NCBI RefSeq assembly: GCF_900601905.1
Contig: NZ_UWFA01000131.1
Location: 1 to 64,000 of the forward strand
Direction: 5' to 3'
Length of the DNA stretch: 64,000 nt
Origin: Pseudomonas viridiflava
GTDB lineage: Bacteria; Pseudomonadota; Gammaproteobacteria; Pseudomonadales; Pseudomonadaceae
How positions within the stretch are numbered: position 1 is the first letter of the stretch; every line of letters starts with the position of its first letter. The notes under the pieces were generated by a model. That model saw only the letters and a program-made list of their open reading frames with translations, searched no databases and was not told where the DNA came from. This document shows, one piece after another, positions 33,743 to 43,417 of the stretch. The position numbers and the translations under genes were made by a program.

Positions 33743-35324
33743 AACACTGTCGCTGGGCAGTCCTCAGGCTCAGCGCATACTGCGGCTTTATCATCTTTAT
33801 CGACTGACCATCGGCATCATGCTGGTGTTGTTGATTTCCAGCAGCCTGGACACCGAGCTGCTGGAAATGGCCAACCCGGACCTGTTTCGCGCCGGGTGCT
33901 GGCTGTATCTCGTATTCAACATCCTGGTCGTGGTGCTGCTGGAGCGTCCCAGCCACAACGGGCAACTCTTTGCCTTGGCCATGGCCGATGCATTGCTGCT
34001 GTCAGGTCTGTTCTACGCCGGTGGCGGGCCACCGAGTGGAATCGGCAACCTGTTGATTGCTTCGGTAGCGATCAGCAACGTGCTGTTGCGCGGGCGTATC
34101 GGCCTGCTGATTGCTGCCGTGTCGGCCATCGGCATCATCTATCTGACCTTCTACCTCAGTTTCAACAGCCCCACCGCTGCCAATCATTACGTGCAGGCCG
34201 GCTCGCTGGGCGCCTTATGCTTTGCGGCCGCGCTGGGGGTGCAGGCGCTGACTCGCCGCCTGTTGATCAGCGAGGCCCTGGCGGAACGCCGTGCCGCAGA
34301 CGTCGACAACCTGGAAGAACTCAACGCGCTGATTCTGCAACGCATGCGCACCGGGATCATCGTGCTCGACGCCCGACGTCGCGTGTTGCTGGCCAACCAG
34401 AGCGCGCTCAGCCTGCTGGGCCATGAGCAACTGACCGGGCAGGTCATCGACAGCTACTCGCCACAGCTGGTGACCCGGCTGCGCCAATGGCTGGTCAACC
34501 CGGCCCTGGATTCGCATAGCATTTCAACCAGCGCGAGCGGCCCGATCCTGCAACCCGGCTTTGTCGCGCTCAATCGCGGCGATCAGCGTCAAACCCTGAT
34601 CTTTCTCGAAGACCTCTCGCTGATATCCCGCCAGGCCCAGCAGCTCAAGCTCGCTGCACTGGGTCGACTGACCGCGAGTATCGCCCACGAGGTTCGCAAC
34701 CCATTGGGCGCGATCAGCCACGCGGCGCAGTTGCTCTACGAGTCCGAAGACCTGCACGGTGCAGACCGTCGTCTGGGGCAAATCATTCAGGACCAATCCC
34801 GACGCATGAACCGGGTTATCGAAAACGTGTTGCAGCTGTCCCGTCGCCGCGACGCCGAACCCGAGTTGCTGGACCTGCAAAGCTGGCTGGAAACATTCGT
34901 TGCCGAGACTCGCAGCCAGATCACGCCGGATCAACGGGTCCACCTGGACATCAGCCCCGCTCCGCTGACCACGCGCATGGATGCTGAACAACTCAATCAG
35001 GTGGTGAATAATCTGCTGCAAAACGCTTTGCGCTACAGTGGTAAGCACAACGAGCAAGCGCAAGTGTGGCTCAGGCTATTTCAGGACCCCATCAGCGACC
35101 AGCCGATCCTGGAAGTGCTGGACGATGGCGAGGGCGTTGCCAGCGAGCACATCATCAAGCTGTTCGAACCGTTTTTCACGACCGAAAGCAAAGGCACCGG
35201 CCTGGGCCTTTATCTTTCACGGGAGCTGTGCGAAAGCAATCAGGCGCATCTGGACTACACATTTCGGGAAGGTGGCGGCAGTTGCCTGCGTATTACCTTC
35301 GCCCACCCGTTGAAGTTGAGTTGA
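33732..35324 (+). CDS. pilS: Sensor histidine kinase PilS
   Basis: PilS controls PilR by phosphorylation; in P. aeruginosa it senses PilA in the inner membrane and so tunes pilin transcription. The 530-residue protein has six membrane helices in the first ~190 residues, a PAS domain (LNALILQRMRTGIIVLDARR), the H-box with phospho-acceptor H319 (ASIAHEVRNPLG) and an HATPase domain (NNLLQNALRY, DDGEGV, GTGLGLYL). Start is GTG 33732, overlapping the upstream gene. H319 and total length match P. aeruginosa PilS. Confidence 0.96.
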   Translation: MIAETLSLGSPQAQRILRLYHLYRLTIGIMLVLLISSSLDTELLEMANPDLFRAGCWLYLVFNILVVVLLERPSHNGQLFALAMADALLLSGLFYAGGGPPSGIGNLLIASVAISNVLLRGRIGLLIAAVSAIGIIYLTFYLSFNSPTAANHYVQAGSLGALCFAAALGVQALTRRLLISEALAERRAADVDNLEELNALILQRMRTGIIVLDARRRVLLANQSALSLLGHEQLTGQVIDSYSPQLVTRLRQWLVNPALDSHSISTSASGPILQPGFVALNRGDQRQTLIFLEDLSLISRQAQQLKLAALGRLTASIAHEVRNPLGAISHAAQLLYESEDLHGADRRLGQIIQDQSRRMNRVIENVLQLSRRRDAEPELLDLQSWLETFVAETRSQITPDQRVHLDISPAPLTTRMDAEQLNQVVNNLLQNALRYSGKHNEQAQVWLRLFQDPISDQPILEVLDDGEGVASEHIIKLFEPFFTTESKGTGLGLYLSRELCESNQAHLDYTFREGGGSCLRITFAHPLKLS

Positions 35325-35326
35325 CC

Positions 35327-36658
35327 ATGAGCCAACGGCCAAAGATCCTGATTGTTGATGACGAACCCGACATCCGCGAACTGCTCGAAATCACTCTGGG
35401 GCGGATGAAGCTCGCCACCCGCAGCGCCCGCAACGTCAAGGAAGCCCATGACTGGCTGGCCCGCGAGCAGTTCGACCTGTGCCTGACCGACATGCGCCTG
35501 CCCGACGGCAATGGCCTGGAGCTGGTGCAGCATATCCAGCAACGGCACGCCCAGGTGCCAGTGGCGATGATCACCGCCCACGGCAACCTCGATACTGCCA
35601 TTCACGCCCTCAAGGCCGGCGCCTTTGATTTCCTCACCAAACCGGTGGACTTGGGTCGACTGCGCGAGTTGGTCAGCAGCGCCCTTCGCCTGCAAACGCA
35701 AGGTCCTCCCGAACGCAACATCGACCGCCGCTTGCTCGGCGATTCGACGCCGATCTGTGCGCTGCGTCAGCAAATCGGCAAACTGGCCCGCAGCCAGGCG
35801 CCGATCTACATCAGCGGTGAGTCCGGCAGCGGCAAAGAACTGGTTGCGCGCCTGATCCACGAGCAAGGCCCACGGGCTGAACGGCCATTCGTGCCGGTCA
35901 ACTGCGGCGCGATTCCGACCGAACTGATGGAAAGCGAATTCTTCGGCCACCGCAAAGGCAGCTTCAGCGGTGCCCACGAAGACAAGCCCGGACTCTTTCA
36001 GGCCGCCAATAGCGGGACCTTGTTTCTCGATGAGGTCGCGGACCTGCCCATGGCGATGCAGGTCAAACTGCTGCGCGCGATCCAGGAGAAATCCATTCGC
36101 AGCGTTGGTGATCAGCAGGAGTCGGTGGTGGATGTGCGGGTGCTGTGCGCCACCCACAAGGACCTCGGCGCGGAAGTCGCAGCAGGACGGTTCCGCCAGG
36201 ATCTGTATTACAGGCTGAATGTGATCGAACTGCTCGTGCCGCCCTTGCGCGAGCGACGCGATGACATCGAGCAGCTAGCGGCCCACGTGCTAAAACGCCT
36301 GACGGGCGACGGCCCTGCTGCGCAGCTTGCAGCCGAGGCCCTCCAGGCGCTCAAGAGCTATCGCTTCCCCGGCAACGTGCGCGAGCTGGAGAACATCCTG
36401 GAGCGCGCCTACACGCTGTGCGAGAACGACCAGATCAACGTGACCGACCTGCGCCTGGCGCACTCCGCGCCCGCTGAGCAGGACAGTGCCAACCTTGCAG
36501 ACATCGACAACCTTGAGGACTACCTGGAAAGCATCGAGCGCAAGCTGATCCTCCAGGCGCTGGAGGAAACCCGCTGGAACAGAACCGCCGCCGCCCAGCG
36601 CCTGAACCTGTCATTTCGGTCGATGCGTTATCGGTTGAAGAAGTTGGGGTTGGAGTAG
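35327..36658 (+). CDS. pilR: Sigma54-dependent response regulator PilR
   Basis: PilR activates pilA transcription with RpoN. The 443-residue protein has a receiver domain with phospho-acceptor D55 (CLTDMRLPDG), an AAA+ domain with Walker A GESGSGKE at 164-171, the sigma54-contact loop as GSFSGA instead of the textbook GAFTGA, and a Fis-type helix-turn-helix at the C terminus (NRTAAAQRLNLSFRSMRYRL). Starts two bases after pilS. The sigma54 promoter at 16520-16535 is its expected main target. Confidence 0.96.
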   Translation: MSQRPKILIVDDEPDIRELLEITLGRMKLATRSARNVKEAHDWLAREQFDLCLTDMRLPDGNGLELVQHIQQRHAQVPVAMITAHGNLDTAIHALKAGAFDFLTKPVDLGRLRELVSSALRLQTQGPPERNIDRRLLGDSTPICALRQQIGKLARSQAPIYISGESGSGKELVARLIHEQGPRAERPFVPVNCGAIPTELMESEFFGHRKGSFSGAHEDKPGLFQAANSGTLFLDEVADLPMAMQVKLLRAIQEKSIRSVGDQQESVVDVRVLCATHKDLGAEVAAGRFRQDLYYRLNVIELLVPPLRERRDDIEQLAAHVLKRLTGDGPAAQLAAEALQALKSYRFPGNVRELENILERAYTLCENDQINVTDLRLAHSAPAEQDSANLADIDNLEDYLESIERKLILQALEETRWNRTAAAQRLNLSFRSMRYRLKKLGLE

Positions 36659-36787
36659 GAAGACAACCGTTATTCCTGTGAGAAATTCTATGGTTTGATC
36701 AAGCCATTATTCCGAACGTTATTGATCGCCCGAAAAACAGCCTTCGCAACAAGCTTGCTCCACAGATTCGGTGGCCTACTCAAATCC

Positions 36788-36877
36788 GTGGGAGCGAGCT
36801 TGCTCGCGAAAGGGGCTGCACATCCGACACGTATTTTTTGCCTGACCTACCGCATTCGCGAGCAAGCTCGCTCCCAC
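36788..36877. repeat. REPIN (GTGGGAGCGAGCTTGCTCGCGAA family)
   Basis: Near-perfect arms GTGGGAGCGAGCTTGCTCGC and GCGAGCAAGCTCGCTCCCAC around about 45 bases, between the converging ends of pilR and thiO. A decayed half copy (ACAAGCTTGCTCCACA) lies just left, near 36749. Confidence 0.87.
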
Positions 36878-36884
36878 CAATAGA

Positions 36885-37991
36885 TCATTTACTTGATAGA
36901 ACCCGCCCATCCGGCGCATACGGCGCGGCATCAATCACTGGCTCACGCCCCAATAGCAAATCCGCCAGCAACTGGCAGGATGCCGGTGCCAGCACCAGAC
37001 CGTTGCGATAATGCCCGCAGTTCAGCCACAGGCCGTCAAACCCGGACAACGGGCCAATGTACGGAATGCCTTCCGGCGACCCCGGACGCAAACCGGCCCA
37101 GTGCCCGACCACTTCGGCCTGTGCCAGGGCTGGAATCAACTCCACGGCCGACGCTTTCAGGCTTTGCAGCGCGACATCGGTCGGGGTTTTGTCGAAGCCT
37201 TCATGCTCCAGCGTACTGCCGACCAGAATGTGCCCGTCCCGCCGTGGAATCGCGTAACGCCCCTTGGCCAGCACCATGGCTGGCAGAAAATCCGCCGCGC
37301 ACTTGTACAGAATCATCTGGCCTTTGACCGGCACCACTGGCAATTCGAGCCCAAGGGTCTTGAGCAGCTCGCCACTCCAGGCACCGGCCGTGAGCACCAC
37401 CTCATCACCGAAGACATCACCGTTAGCTGTGGATACACCCTGCACCTGCCGACCGGTGCGAACAAACCCGAGCACTTCGCACTGCTCGACCAACGTGACA
37501 TTGGGCAAGGCCAGCAAGGCGGCTTTCAAGGATTTGACCAGACGTGGATTGCGCACATTGGCCACGTTGGCCATATAGATCGCGCGGTTGTAGCCTTCAC
37601 CCAGCACCGGAACTGCATCGTGAACAGCCGAGATATCCACAGCGCTCAGCGGCCGGTTTTGCCGAGCCGCCCATTCTAGCGCCTGAGCCTCGTCGTCCAG
37701 ATCCAGCCAGTACAAACCGGTGGTATGCACTTCAGGGTCGATGCCCGTGCGGGCGAACAGCTGCTGCGCCAATTGCGGATAGAAATCCTGCGACCAGTGG
37801 GCCAGCGCCGTCACGGCTGAACTGTAGCGCCAGGGATAAAGCGGCGAAACAATCCCGCCACCCGCCCACGAAGACTCTTGTCCCAGACCCGAACGATCCA
37901 GCAGCGTCACATGCTCCACCTCGGAGGCGAGGTTAAACGCCGTCAACAAGCCGATGACACCGCCACCGACAATCACCACCTGCTTGGACAT
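36885..37991 (-). CDS. thiO: Glycine oxidase ThiO
   Basis: A 368-residue FAD-dependent amine oxidase of the DAO family. ThiO oxidises glycine to the imine used for the thiazole of thiamine in many bacteria; context does not prove that substrate here, and a D-amino acid oxidase is the alternative. FAD motif VVIVGGGVIGLLTAFNLA is at the N terminus; GLRPGSPEGIPYIGP and NCGHYRNGLVLAPAS near the end are typical of ThiO. The second of two adjacent ATGs is chosen for spacing. No TPP riboswitch upstream. Confidence 0.9.
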   Translation of the reverse strand: MSKQVVIVGGGVIGLLTAFNLASEVEHVTLLDRSGLGQESSWAGGGIVSPLYPWRYSSAVTALAHWSQDFYPQLAQQLFARTGIDPEVHTTGLYWLDLDDEAQALEWAARQNRPLSAVDISAVHDAVPVLGEGYNRAIYMANVANVRNPRLVKSLKAALLALPNVTLVEQCEVLGFVRTGRQVQGVSTANGDVFGDEVVLTAGAWSGELLKTLGLELPVVPVKGQMILYKCAADFLPAMVLAKGRYAIPRRDGHILVGSTLEHEGFDKTPTDVALQSLKASAVELIPALAQAEVVGHWAGLRPGSPEGIPYIGPLSGFDGLWLNCGHYRNGLVLAPASCQLLADLLLGREPVIDAAPYAPDGRVLSSK

Positions 37992-38015
37992 CATGCTCTC
38001 GTTCTGAAAAAGGGC

Positions 38016-38420
38016 TCAGCGGCCCCAGCAATCTCTGGTCGCCAACCCCGTAGAGTTGCTGATTCTACCTGCGTTGTTGATAACGAAGTTGCCGCACTTA
38101 TCGCCATTCATCATGGTTGTGGCGATGGGCGTTGCGGTCAGTGTGTACGTCTGGGCCGCGCGGTCTGCTGCGATCGTGTAATAGGTGTTCCCCGCTGAAA
38201 GCGTCAGAGGAAAGTTCGCCACATCGGTGTACTGCCCCCGCTGAGAGTAATAGCGCTCCAGCGCCTGAGTCTGTTCAGACAGAAGACTTGCAATCGCCGA
38301 ACGCTGGGTACGCTTCACGTACTCGGTGTAATTGGGATAAGCGATGGCAGCCAGAATACCGACAATCGCCACCACAATCATGAGCTCGATCAAGGTAAAG
38401 CCTCTGGATCTCAAACGCAT
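38016..38420 (-). CDS. pilE: Minor type IV pilin PilE
   Basis: PilE is a minor pilin that joins the tip-priming complex to the major pilin fibre. The 134-residue prepilin has leader MRLRSRG and mature [20 protein letters not shown] with the Glu at mature position 5. A Cys pair near the C terminus (DKCGNF and RDCWGR) should form the family disulfide. ATG 38420 is chosen: AAGGAG lies eight bases before it. Last gene of the minor pilin operon, 12 bases after pilY1. Confidence 0.92.
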   Translation of the reverse strand: MRLRSRGFTLIELMIVVAIVGILAAIAYPNYTEYVKRTQRSAIASLLSEQTQALERYYSQRGQYTDVANFPLTLSAGNTYYTIAADRAAQTYTLTATPIATTMMNGDKCGNFVINNAGRISNSTGLATRDCWGR

Positions 38421-38432
38421 GGACCGCACTCC

Positions 38433-41400
38433 TTACTGAATTTGTCGCCACATGATGCGTTGGAAGACGTTGGATGTGCCGCCTTTTTCGACGATTTTCA
38501 GCGCCGTGCCACCACTGGAGTCGATCAAGTATTTGTTGTCATTGTTCGGCGTAACACCTGCAACGATGGACGCCAGGTTGGGGATACCCGTACCAATTCC
38601 CATACCCGAAACAATCCTGTCTTCAGAACTGACATCGTTATCTCCGTTGGTATCGAGTACTTGATAAGTCAGCATGCCACCCTTGGCCGCATCCAGCTCA
38701 AAGAGACGACCCGTGCCGACGCTTTCGCACGGGTCATTGGAGTTTACAGCTGCGGTCGTAAAGATAATCCGCGAGCGACTGGTTTGCGCCGGGTAAATAA
38801 TCCGCTCACCGAGATAAGGCGTCGCAGTAGCAAGCGCCATGAACCAGCCGCTTTTGGCATTCCATTCAAAGTCATTGCTGGTAGAGGTGTAGTAAGTCGC
38901 ATTTTTGCCGCTGATCGGAGGTTCTATGATGCTCTGTTGCTGCAGATTATTAGGGGCGAGGCCCCCCACTCCGGTGGGCGAATCCCACACTGCATAAAAC
39001 GCCTGCTGATCCACGGAAGTCTTATCCGCAACTTCACTGAATTTGCCGGTGCCAAAATAAACAATTTTCCCGTTGCCGCTCGGGTGATCCAGCAGTATTG
39101 GCTGCACCGTGATCGGCTGCGCAGTTCCCTTGAGCGTGTTGAACAATGGCTTGCCGCCAAATGCCACCTTCCAGTCACCGACACCACCGCTCAGGTCAAA
39201 TTTCCACATCCTGCCTTTCAAGTCGCCGGCGTAAGCGGCCTGAATGATGTTCTGCGAATTGACCGCCAGTTTGACCGATGACAAACCGTTGAAGGTTTCG
39301 CCTGAATCAACCATAGGCGTCTGAATTTCCTTGATCACTGCTCCGGTATTGGCATTCAGGATCAACAAGGACGCTCTGCCGGTATAACTGCCATAGCCAT
39401 TACCCAGCGCGACAATGCTCGTGCCGTCGGTCATCCGCCCCACATCAGGCTTCGAATAGGCATAACCCAGATTGTTGTATGGATTGTTGGCGTCTTGCGC
39501 AGCCGGCGCTTTTATCTCCCACAGCGCTTCAGTTGAGTCTGCTGCGCCTTCGAAAAGCTTGACCGCAAAGTAAGCGGTGCCACCCGCGCCAACACCACCA
39601 AATGCGACGGTCCGCCAGGAAGTGCCTAGCTGTGTATCAAATACGGCAATTTGCCCGTCCACCGTGAAGTTATGCGTACCAGAACCATATCCGGGGGTCG
39701 CAATCGTCGCCAGGGAGGAAAGCGCCGTGGAAGGCATATAGGCATATCGGCGGGTGCCGTCAGCATTCAATACGTTGAAGAAACCGTCATTCGCATTGAC
39801 CAGCAAGCTGTATGACATCGACTGGGATTTGGTCGTCAGATAAGTGCTATACGACGTATTGCCCGCCAAATCCGCTGACGTTTTGTCGGACGGAATAGAC
39901 GCGATCAAAGGTGAATAGATAATGTCGCCCAACAATAGTGTGCGCGGGCGCAACTTTGCGTTGGCAATGCCTTTGGTCCAGTTAACCAGATCGGTACCCG
40001 ATACGCCGGTTGGTAAACCGGCGCTCAACGTTTTTTTCTGATCAGCGGAGAAAAGATCGTATTTCAATTCGATCTTCTTCGGCGTCGTATCTGTGCTCCA
40101 GGACTCAAAAACCGGGGCTTTCGCGCCGCTGACAATGAGGGTATCAGTGGTCCATTTGGCGCCAGACAAGGCTCCCGTTATTGGGTCCAGGTCATAGGCC
40201 TTGATCGTGCCATGCCAGTCGCTGGGGTCATACAGGGTCTGATAAAAGCGGGTACCCGACGTCAGGGTTGCGGAGTTGGCGGCTCCACCCCCACCCGAAC
40301 CAATTTTCGCGTAGATATCACTGAGCGCCAGGTTCAACGCAACGGTAAGGCCCGCATTATCATTTGCCTGAAAGTACTTCCCACGCCCATGCGTATCGTC
40401 TGTCGCACTGAGCAGCATTTGATCTGCAACTGTGAACCCGATGGTGTAGGTACTGAGATTCTGCTTGGGGAAGCCGCCAACGTCCCAGCTTTTCTGGGCC
40501 AGATCGACTTTGACCGGGTCAGTATCCTTGCGCATGTCGATGTCATAAGCAAACTTGGCGATGTCATCCAGATAGAGGCTGTCGCCTTCGTCACTTTCAT
40601 CGCGTAGAGGCCCATCATTGTTGACCAGATCCCAGTTAGGCAGAGACCTGCTGGTATCAATGATATCGTCCGGGTCATCGGTGGGAAACGTCCTGTCATA
40701 AGTCGGCAAACCGTCGGTAATCACAACGCCGTAATTCTTCTGACAACGATATTGAATAGGGCTGGTGAAAACAGTTGGTGATTTCGCGAGCGTAGACGTC
40801 GCATCCCAGGCTGGCGATGGCGTAAGACCACGAAAATAGCGAGTCACCTGATAGTAAGTTTCAGCCAATGGCGTGTTAGCTTCTGCCGACAACGTGTCAA
40901 TGGCTCTGATCAAAGCTTTATAGTTGGCATCCGCCGTCGCAGCGGTTACTTCTGGAACATAAACCCTGGGCTGTACCGCATTAATGTCCACGATGGGCTG
41001 TTTGATATTGCCGCCAGGGCCGCTATCCCCAGACCTGACGACATTATAGGAGGCCAGCCCCATGCGCAGGCCGGTGTTGTTGCCGGACGGCTTACTCGCA
41101 ACATCGACCAGCTTCTTGGCTACGTCAATAGCCGTGGTCATTCTGCTTTGAGTAGGAATCCTGGAAACATCGTTATTGGCCAGTACTTGAGAGACCAGAT
41201 AGGAAAGATAGCTGACGGGATAACGGGTTCTGCCTCCTCCTTGCGGATCGGCTAGAGGAAGACAAACAACTGAAGTGTTGCTATTGCGCCAAAAGCTATA
41301 GCCGTCATTACACCCGGTGGTAGTCAAGGTGTTGATAAACACATAGTCGGAATTGTTGCTGGCAGGTACAACTTCATCGCTCTGGTAATAACCACAGAAA

Positions 41401-41660
41401 ATAAAGAAATTGCATCTATAGACCACTCGATAGATACGTGGCCGCGACGGCACAGGATCATAGCCCGCATCGAAAATGATCGTGTCCATACTTCCGGAGT
41501 TATCGACCTGAAGCATCACATTCGGCTTGACTGCCGACGAACTCAGCAGAGGCACCTGCGCGGGTACAAATGCGGCATAAGCCGGAACCATCAAATACAC
41601 CGCCAACAACACCCCGTAGAAATACTTCAAGCCACGGCGTAGCGTTTTAACAATTGGCAT
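38433..41660 (-). CDS. pilY1: Type IV pilus tip adhesin PilY1
   Basis: PilY1 is the large pilus tip protein needed for pilus extension, adhesion and surface sensing. The 1075-residue precursor has a signal sequence (LLAVYLMVPAYA), a von Willebrand A-like domain with MIDAS motif DNSGS near residue 53 and many cysteines, and a C-terminal beta-propeller. A calcium loop of EF-hand type, DTNGDNDVSSED, spans about 1003-1014. I see no RGD. Base composition is visibly AT-richer than neighbours, suggesting exchange or relaxed constraint. It overlaps pilX by 14 bases. No pilY2 follows. Confidence 0.94.
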   Translation of the reverse strand: MPIVKTLRRGLKYFYGVLLAVYLMVPAYAAFVPAQVPLLSSSAVKPNVMLQVDNSGSMDTIIFDAGYDPVPSRPRIYRVVYRCNFFIFCGYYQSDEVVPASNNSDYVFINTLTTTGCNDGYSFWRNSNTSVVCLPLADPQGGGRTRYPVSYLSYLVSQVLANNDVSRIPTQSRMTTAIDVAKKLVDVASKPSGNNTGLRMGLASYNVVRSGDSGPGGNIKQPIVDINAVQPRVYVPEVTAATADANYKALIRAIDTLSAEANTPLAETYYQVTRYFRGLTPSPAWDATSTLAKSPTVFTSPIQYRCQKNYGVVITDGLPTYDRTFPTDDPDDIIDTSRSLPNWDLVNNDGPLRDESDEGDSLYLDDIAKFAYDIDMRKDTDPVKVDLAQKSWDVGGFPKQNLSTYTIGFTVADQMLLSATDDTHGRGKYFQANDNAGLTVALNLALSDIYAKIGSGGGGAANSATLTSGTRFYQTLYDPSDWHGTIKAYDLDPITGALSGAKWTTDTLIVSGAKAPVFESWSTDTTPKKIELKYDLFSADQKKTLSAGLPTGVSGTDLVNWTKGIANAKLRPRTLLLGDIIYSPLIASIPSDKTSADLAGNTSYSTYLTTKSQSMSYSLLVNANDGFFNVLNADGTRRYAYMPSTALSSLATIATPGYGSGTHNFTVDGQIAVFDTQLGTSWRTVAFGGVGAGGTAYFAVKLFEGAADSTEALWEIKAPAAQDANNPYNNLGYAYSKPDVGRMTDGTSIVALGNGYGSYTGRASLLILNANTGAVIKEIQTPMVDSGETFNGLSSVKLAVNSQNIIQAAYAGDLKGRMWKFDLSGGVGDWKVAFGGKPLFNTLKGTAQPITVQPILLDHPSGNGKIVYFGTGKFSEVADKTSVDQQAFYAVWDSPTGVGGLAPNNLQQQSIIEPPISGKNATYYTSTSNDFEWNAKSGWFMALATATPYLGERIIYPAQTSRSRIIFTTAAVNSNDPCESVGTGRLFELDAAKGGMLTYQVLDTNGDNDVSSEDRIVSGMGIGTGIPNLASIVAGVTPNNDNKYLIDSSGGTALKIVEKGGTSNVFQRIMWRQIQ

Positions 41661-42138
41661 AAATGCTCTCCAGCACGGTGGTTGATGTGCCTTGTCGTGC
41701 TGATGCGGTGACGCGATAAAGAGTCACTGTGCTGTTGGCCGAGCAGGTGGGTGGACGGCTGATAGGGGTTTGGGTGGTGCCAATGTTCTGCAGGGCGTAC
41801 ACCGCGTTGGCTCCAGCCTGGACCCAAATCACGCCTGAGGCACCGCCACCGGCAGCCGGAAAGCCTATCGAGTCGGCAGGCGGAGCACATGTTGCATTCG
41901 CGCATCTGGCGAGAACGAAACCGGGCACCTGAATCGCCGACTCGCCCATGCGCAACGCCGCCTCGGCGAGCTGAAACGACTGATTACGCACCATCACGCT
42001 ACCCGCCATTTTTTCCTGCAGGGTCGCGTTCTGCATGGCGGACACGCCGAGCAATGTCAGCAGCAGCAGAAAAATCAGGCTGACCACCAGCACCATGCCC
42101 TTTTGGGAAGATGGCAGGCTGCGTCGATGTGTACTCAT
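41647..42138 (-). CDS. pilX: Minor pilin PilX
   Basis: PilX is a minor pilin of the tip complex under PilY1. Starting at MSTHRRSLPSSQKG (42138) it has 163 residues, with the prepilin site QKG|MVLVVSLIFLLLLTLLGVSAMQ; like other PilX/GspK proteins it lacks the Glu at position 5, here V/S, a feature linked to tip position. The signature QNATLQEKMAGSVMVRNQSFQLAEAALR is typical of PilX. A Cys pair in the middle may form a disulfide. Confidence 0.9.
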   Translation of the reverse strand: MSTHRRSLPSSQKGMVLVVSLIFLLLLTLLGVSAMQNATLQEKMAGSVMVRNQSFQLAEAALRMGESAIQVPGFVLARCANATCAPPADSIGFPAAGGGASGVIWVQAGANAVYALQNIGTTQTPISRPPTCSANSTVTLYRVTASARQGTSTTVLESIYANC

Positions 42139-42182
42139 TGCGCTAAGCCTCTTCAAAAACAGCCCCTTCAAAACAGCCCGGC

Positions 42183-42887
42183 TCAAAACCGGTTACGCAC
42201 GGCAGCGACTACGTTGTAAGCCTGATCCCTCACCCTGCCGGTAGGGTCGGTGAGGGTCAGCTGAATGCGCACGCTGCGAATATCGGCGGAGTTACCAGCA
42301 TTAACTACGCCGTTAAAGTAGGTCATTGGCGTGCCCGCCATACCGAAGTCGATAACCAAGCGGCGGACATTGTTGAGCAGCGCTTGTGCCTGGGCATTTC
42401 CAGCCGCCACTGACAACACGTCTCCGTTGAGCGAGTAAGTGAGCTGACGCAATGGAAATGCAAGTTGCCCCGCAGCAGGTGCCCGGGCACCTGGGAAGAT
42501 CTGCGTGGTGGCTTGGCAATCGGAGATAACTGTCCAGTCCGGCAGGTTACCCGTCACGCCGATATCAGCAGTGATCAGCGTCAGGGTGTTGCTGGCGTTA
42601 TTCCACAATACCGGGGTAGCGAACGCTGCAGGTCTGACAATCGAGCCATTGGCCGGGGTCAGGTTATCGACACTCAAACAGCCGAACATGCCGCTCATGC
42701 GGATTTCCTGCATCATTTTGCTCAACACAAAACGCGCGTCTTCCTGCATGCGGGCCGAGGTGTTCTGGGCGGTGTAGGTGCCACGAGACGCCACGAATAT
42801 CTGAATCACACCCATGGAAATCACCAGCCCCAGCACGAGGGCCACCATGATTTCGATCAGGCCGAAGCCTCTGGACAGTTTTTTCAT
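42183..42887 (-). CDS. pilW: Minor pilin PilW
   Basis: PilW is a minor pilin of the priming complex. The 234-residue prepilin has leader MKKLSRG and mature FGLIEIMVALVLGLVISMGVIQIF with Glu at position 5. The segment QEIRMSGMFGC is characteristic of PilW. The start overlaps the pilV stop by four bases, and a 44-base gap separates it from pilX. Confidence 0.92.
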   Translation of the reverse strand: MKKLSRGFGLIEIMVALVLGLVISMGVIQIFVASRGTYTAQNTSARMQEDARFVLSKMMQEIRMSGMFGCLSVDNLTPANGSIVRPAAFATPVLWNNASNTLTLITADIGVTGNLPDWTVISDCQATTQIFPGARAPAAGQLAFPLRQLTYSLNGDVLSVAAGNAQAQALLNNVRRLVIDFGMAGTPMTYFNGVVNAGNSADIRSVRIQLTLTDPTGRVRDQAYNVVAAVRNRF

Positions 42888-43417
42888 GGTCCCGCCACCG
42901 TCACGCCGACCTGGGACACCAGTACAAAGCTGCGCTGCGTGCCAGACGGGGCCGCGCTGGCGAGGGCGACGTCGCTGGCCCCGGTAGCCCGGGCATCATT
43001 CCAGAAAATGGTGATGGTCACTCGACGCTCATTGACATTGATAGCAATATTGCTGTTCGCGCCGTCGGCACCCGCGAAAGCAGTGACGTTGGCCCTGAAG
43101 TTGGCGAGGTCCTCAGACCTTGCATCGTTGACCGCCACGGGTGCAGCGGCCAAGGAACCCAGCGCATAGGTTGCCAACACGTTGTTTGCCCCGTTACCCA
43201 CTGCGTTGCCGTCCACGTTTGCTCGAATTCTGTCCATCATGTCGTAGGCAAGAAAACTCGCCTGGCTGGTCATGGCCGAGCTGTCGGTGTATTTCAGGGC
43301 ATTCAACTGAATGGCGGCAGCGCCCAGTATGCCAATGGCCAGGATCAGCACTGAAACCAGTACTTCGATCAGCGTCATGCCTTTCTGGCGAGGTTTACAT
43401 CCCTTACGCATGTTCAA
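42884..43417 (-). CDS. pilV: Minor pilin PilV
   Basis: PilV is a minor pilin of the tip complex. The 177-residue protein has leader MNMRKGCKPRQKG and mature MTLIEVLVSVLILAIGILGAAAIQ with Glu at position 5; the AIGILGAAAIQLNALKYTDSS stretch is typical of PilV. Overlaps fimU upstream and pilW downstream by four bases each, so expression is tightly coupled. Confidence 0.92.
   Translation of the reverse strand: MNMRKGCKPRQKGMTLIEVLVSVLILAIGILGAAAIQLNALKYTDSSAMTSQASFLAYDMMDRIRANVDGNAVGNGANNVLATYALGSLAAAPVAVNDARSEDLANFRANVTAFAGADGANSNIAINVNERRVTITIFWNDARATGASDVALASAAPSGTQRSFVLVSQVGVTVAGP

Noticed and set aside
37992..38015. Thiamine or other riboswitch upstream of thiO
   Set aside because: The gap between pilE and thiO is too short (about 24 bases) and shows no such structure.
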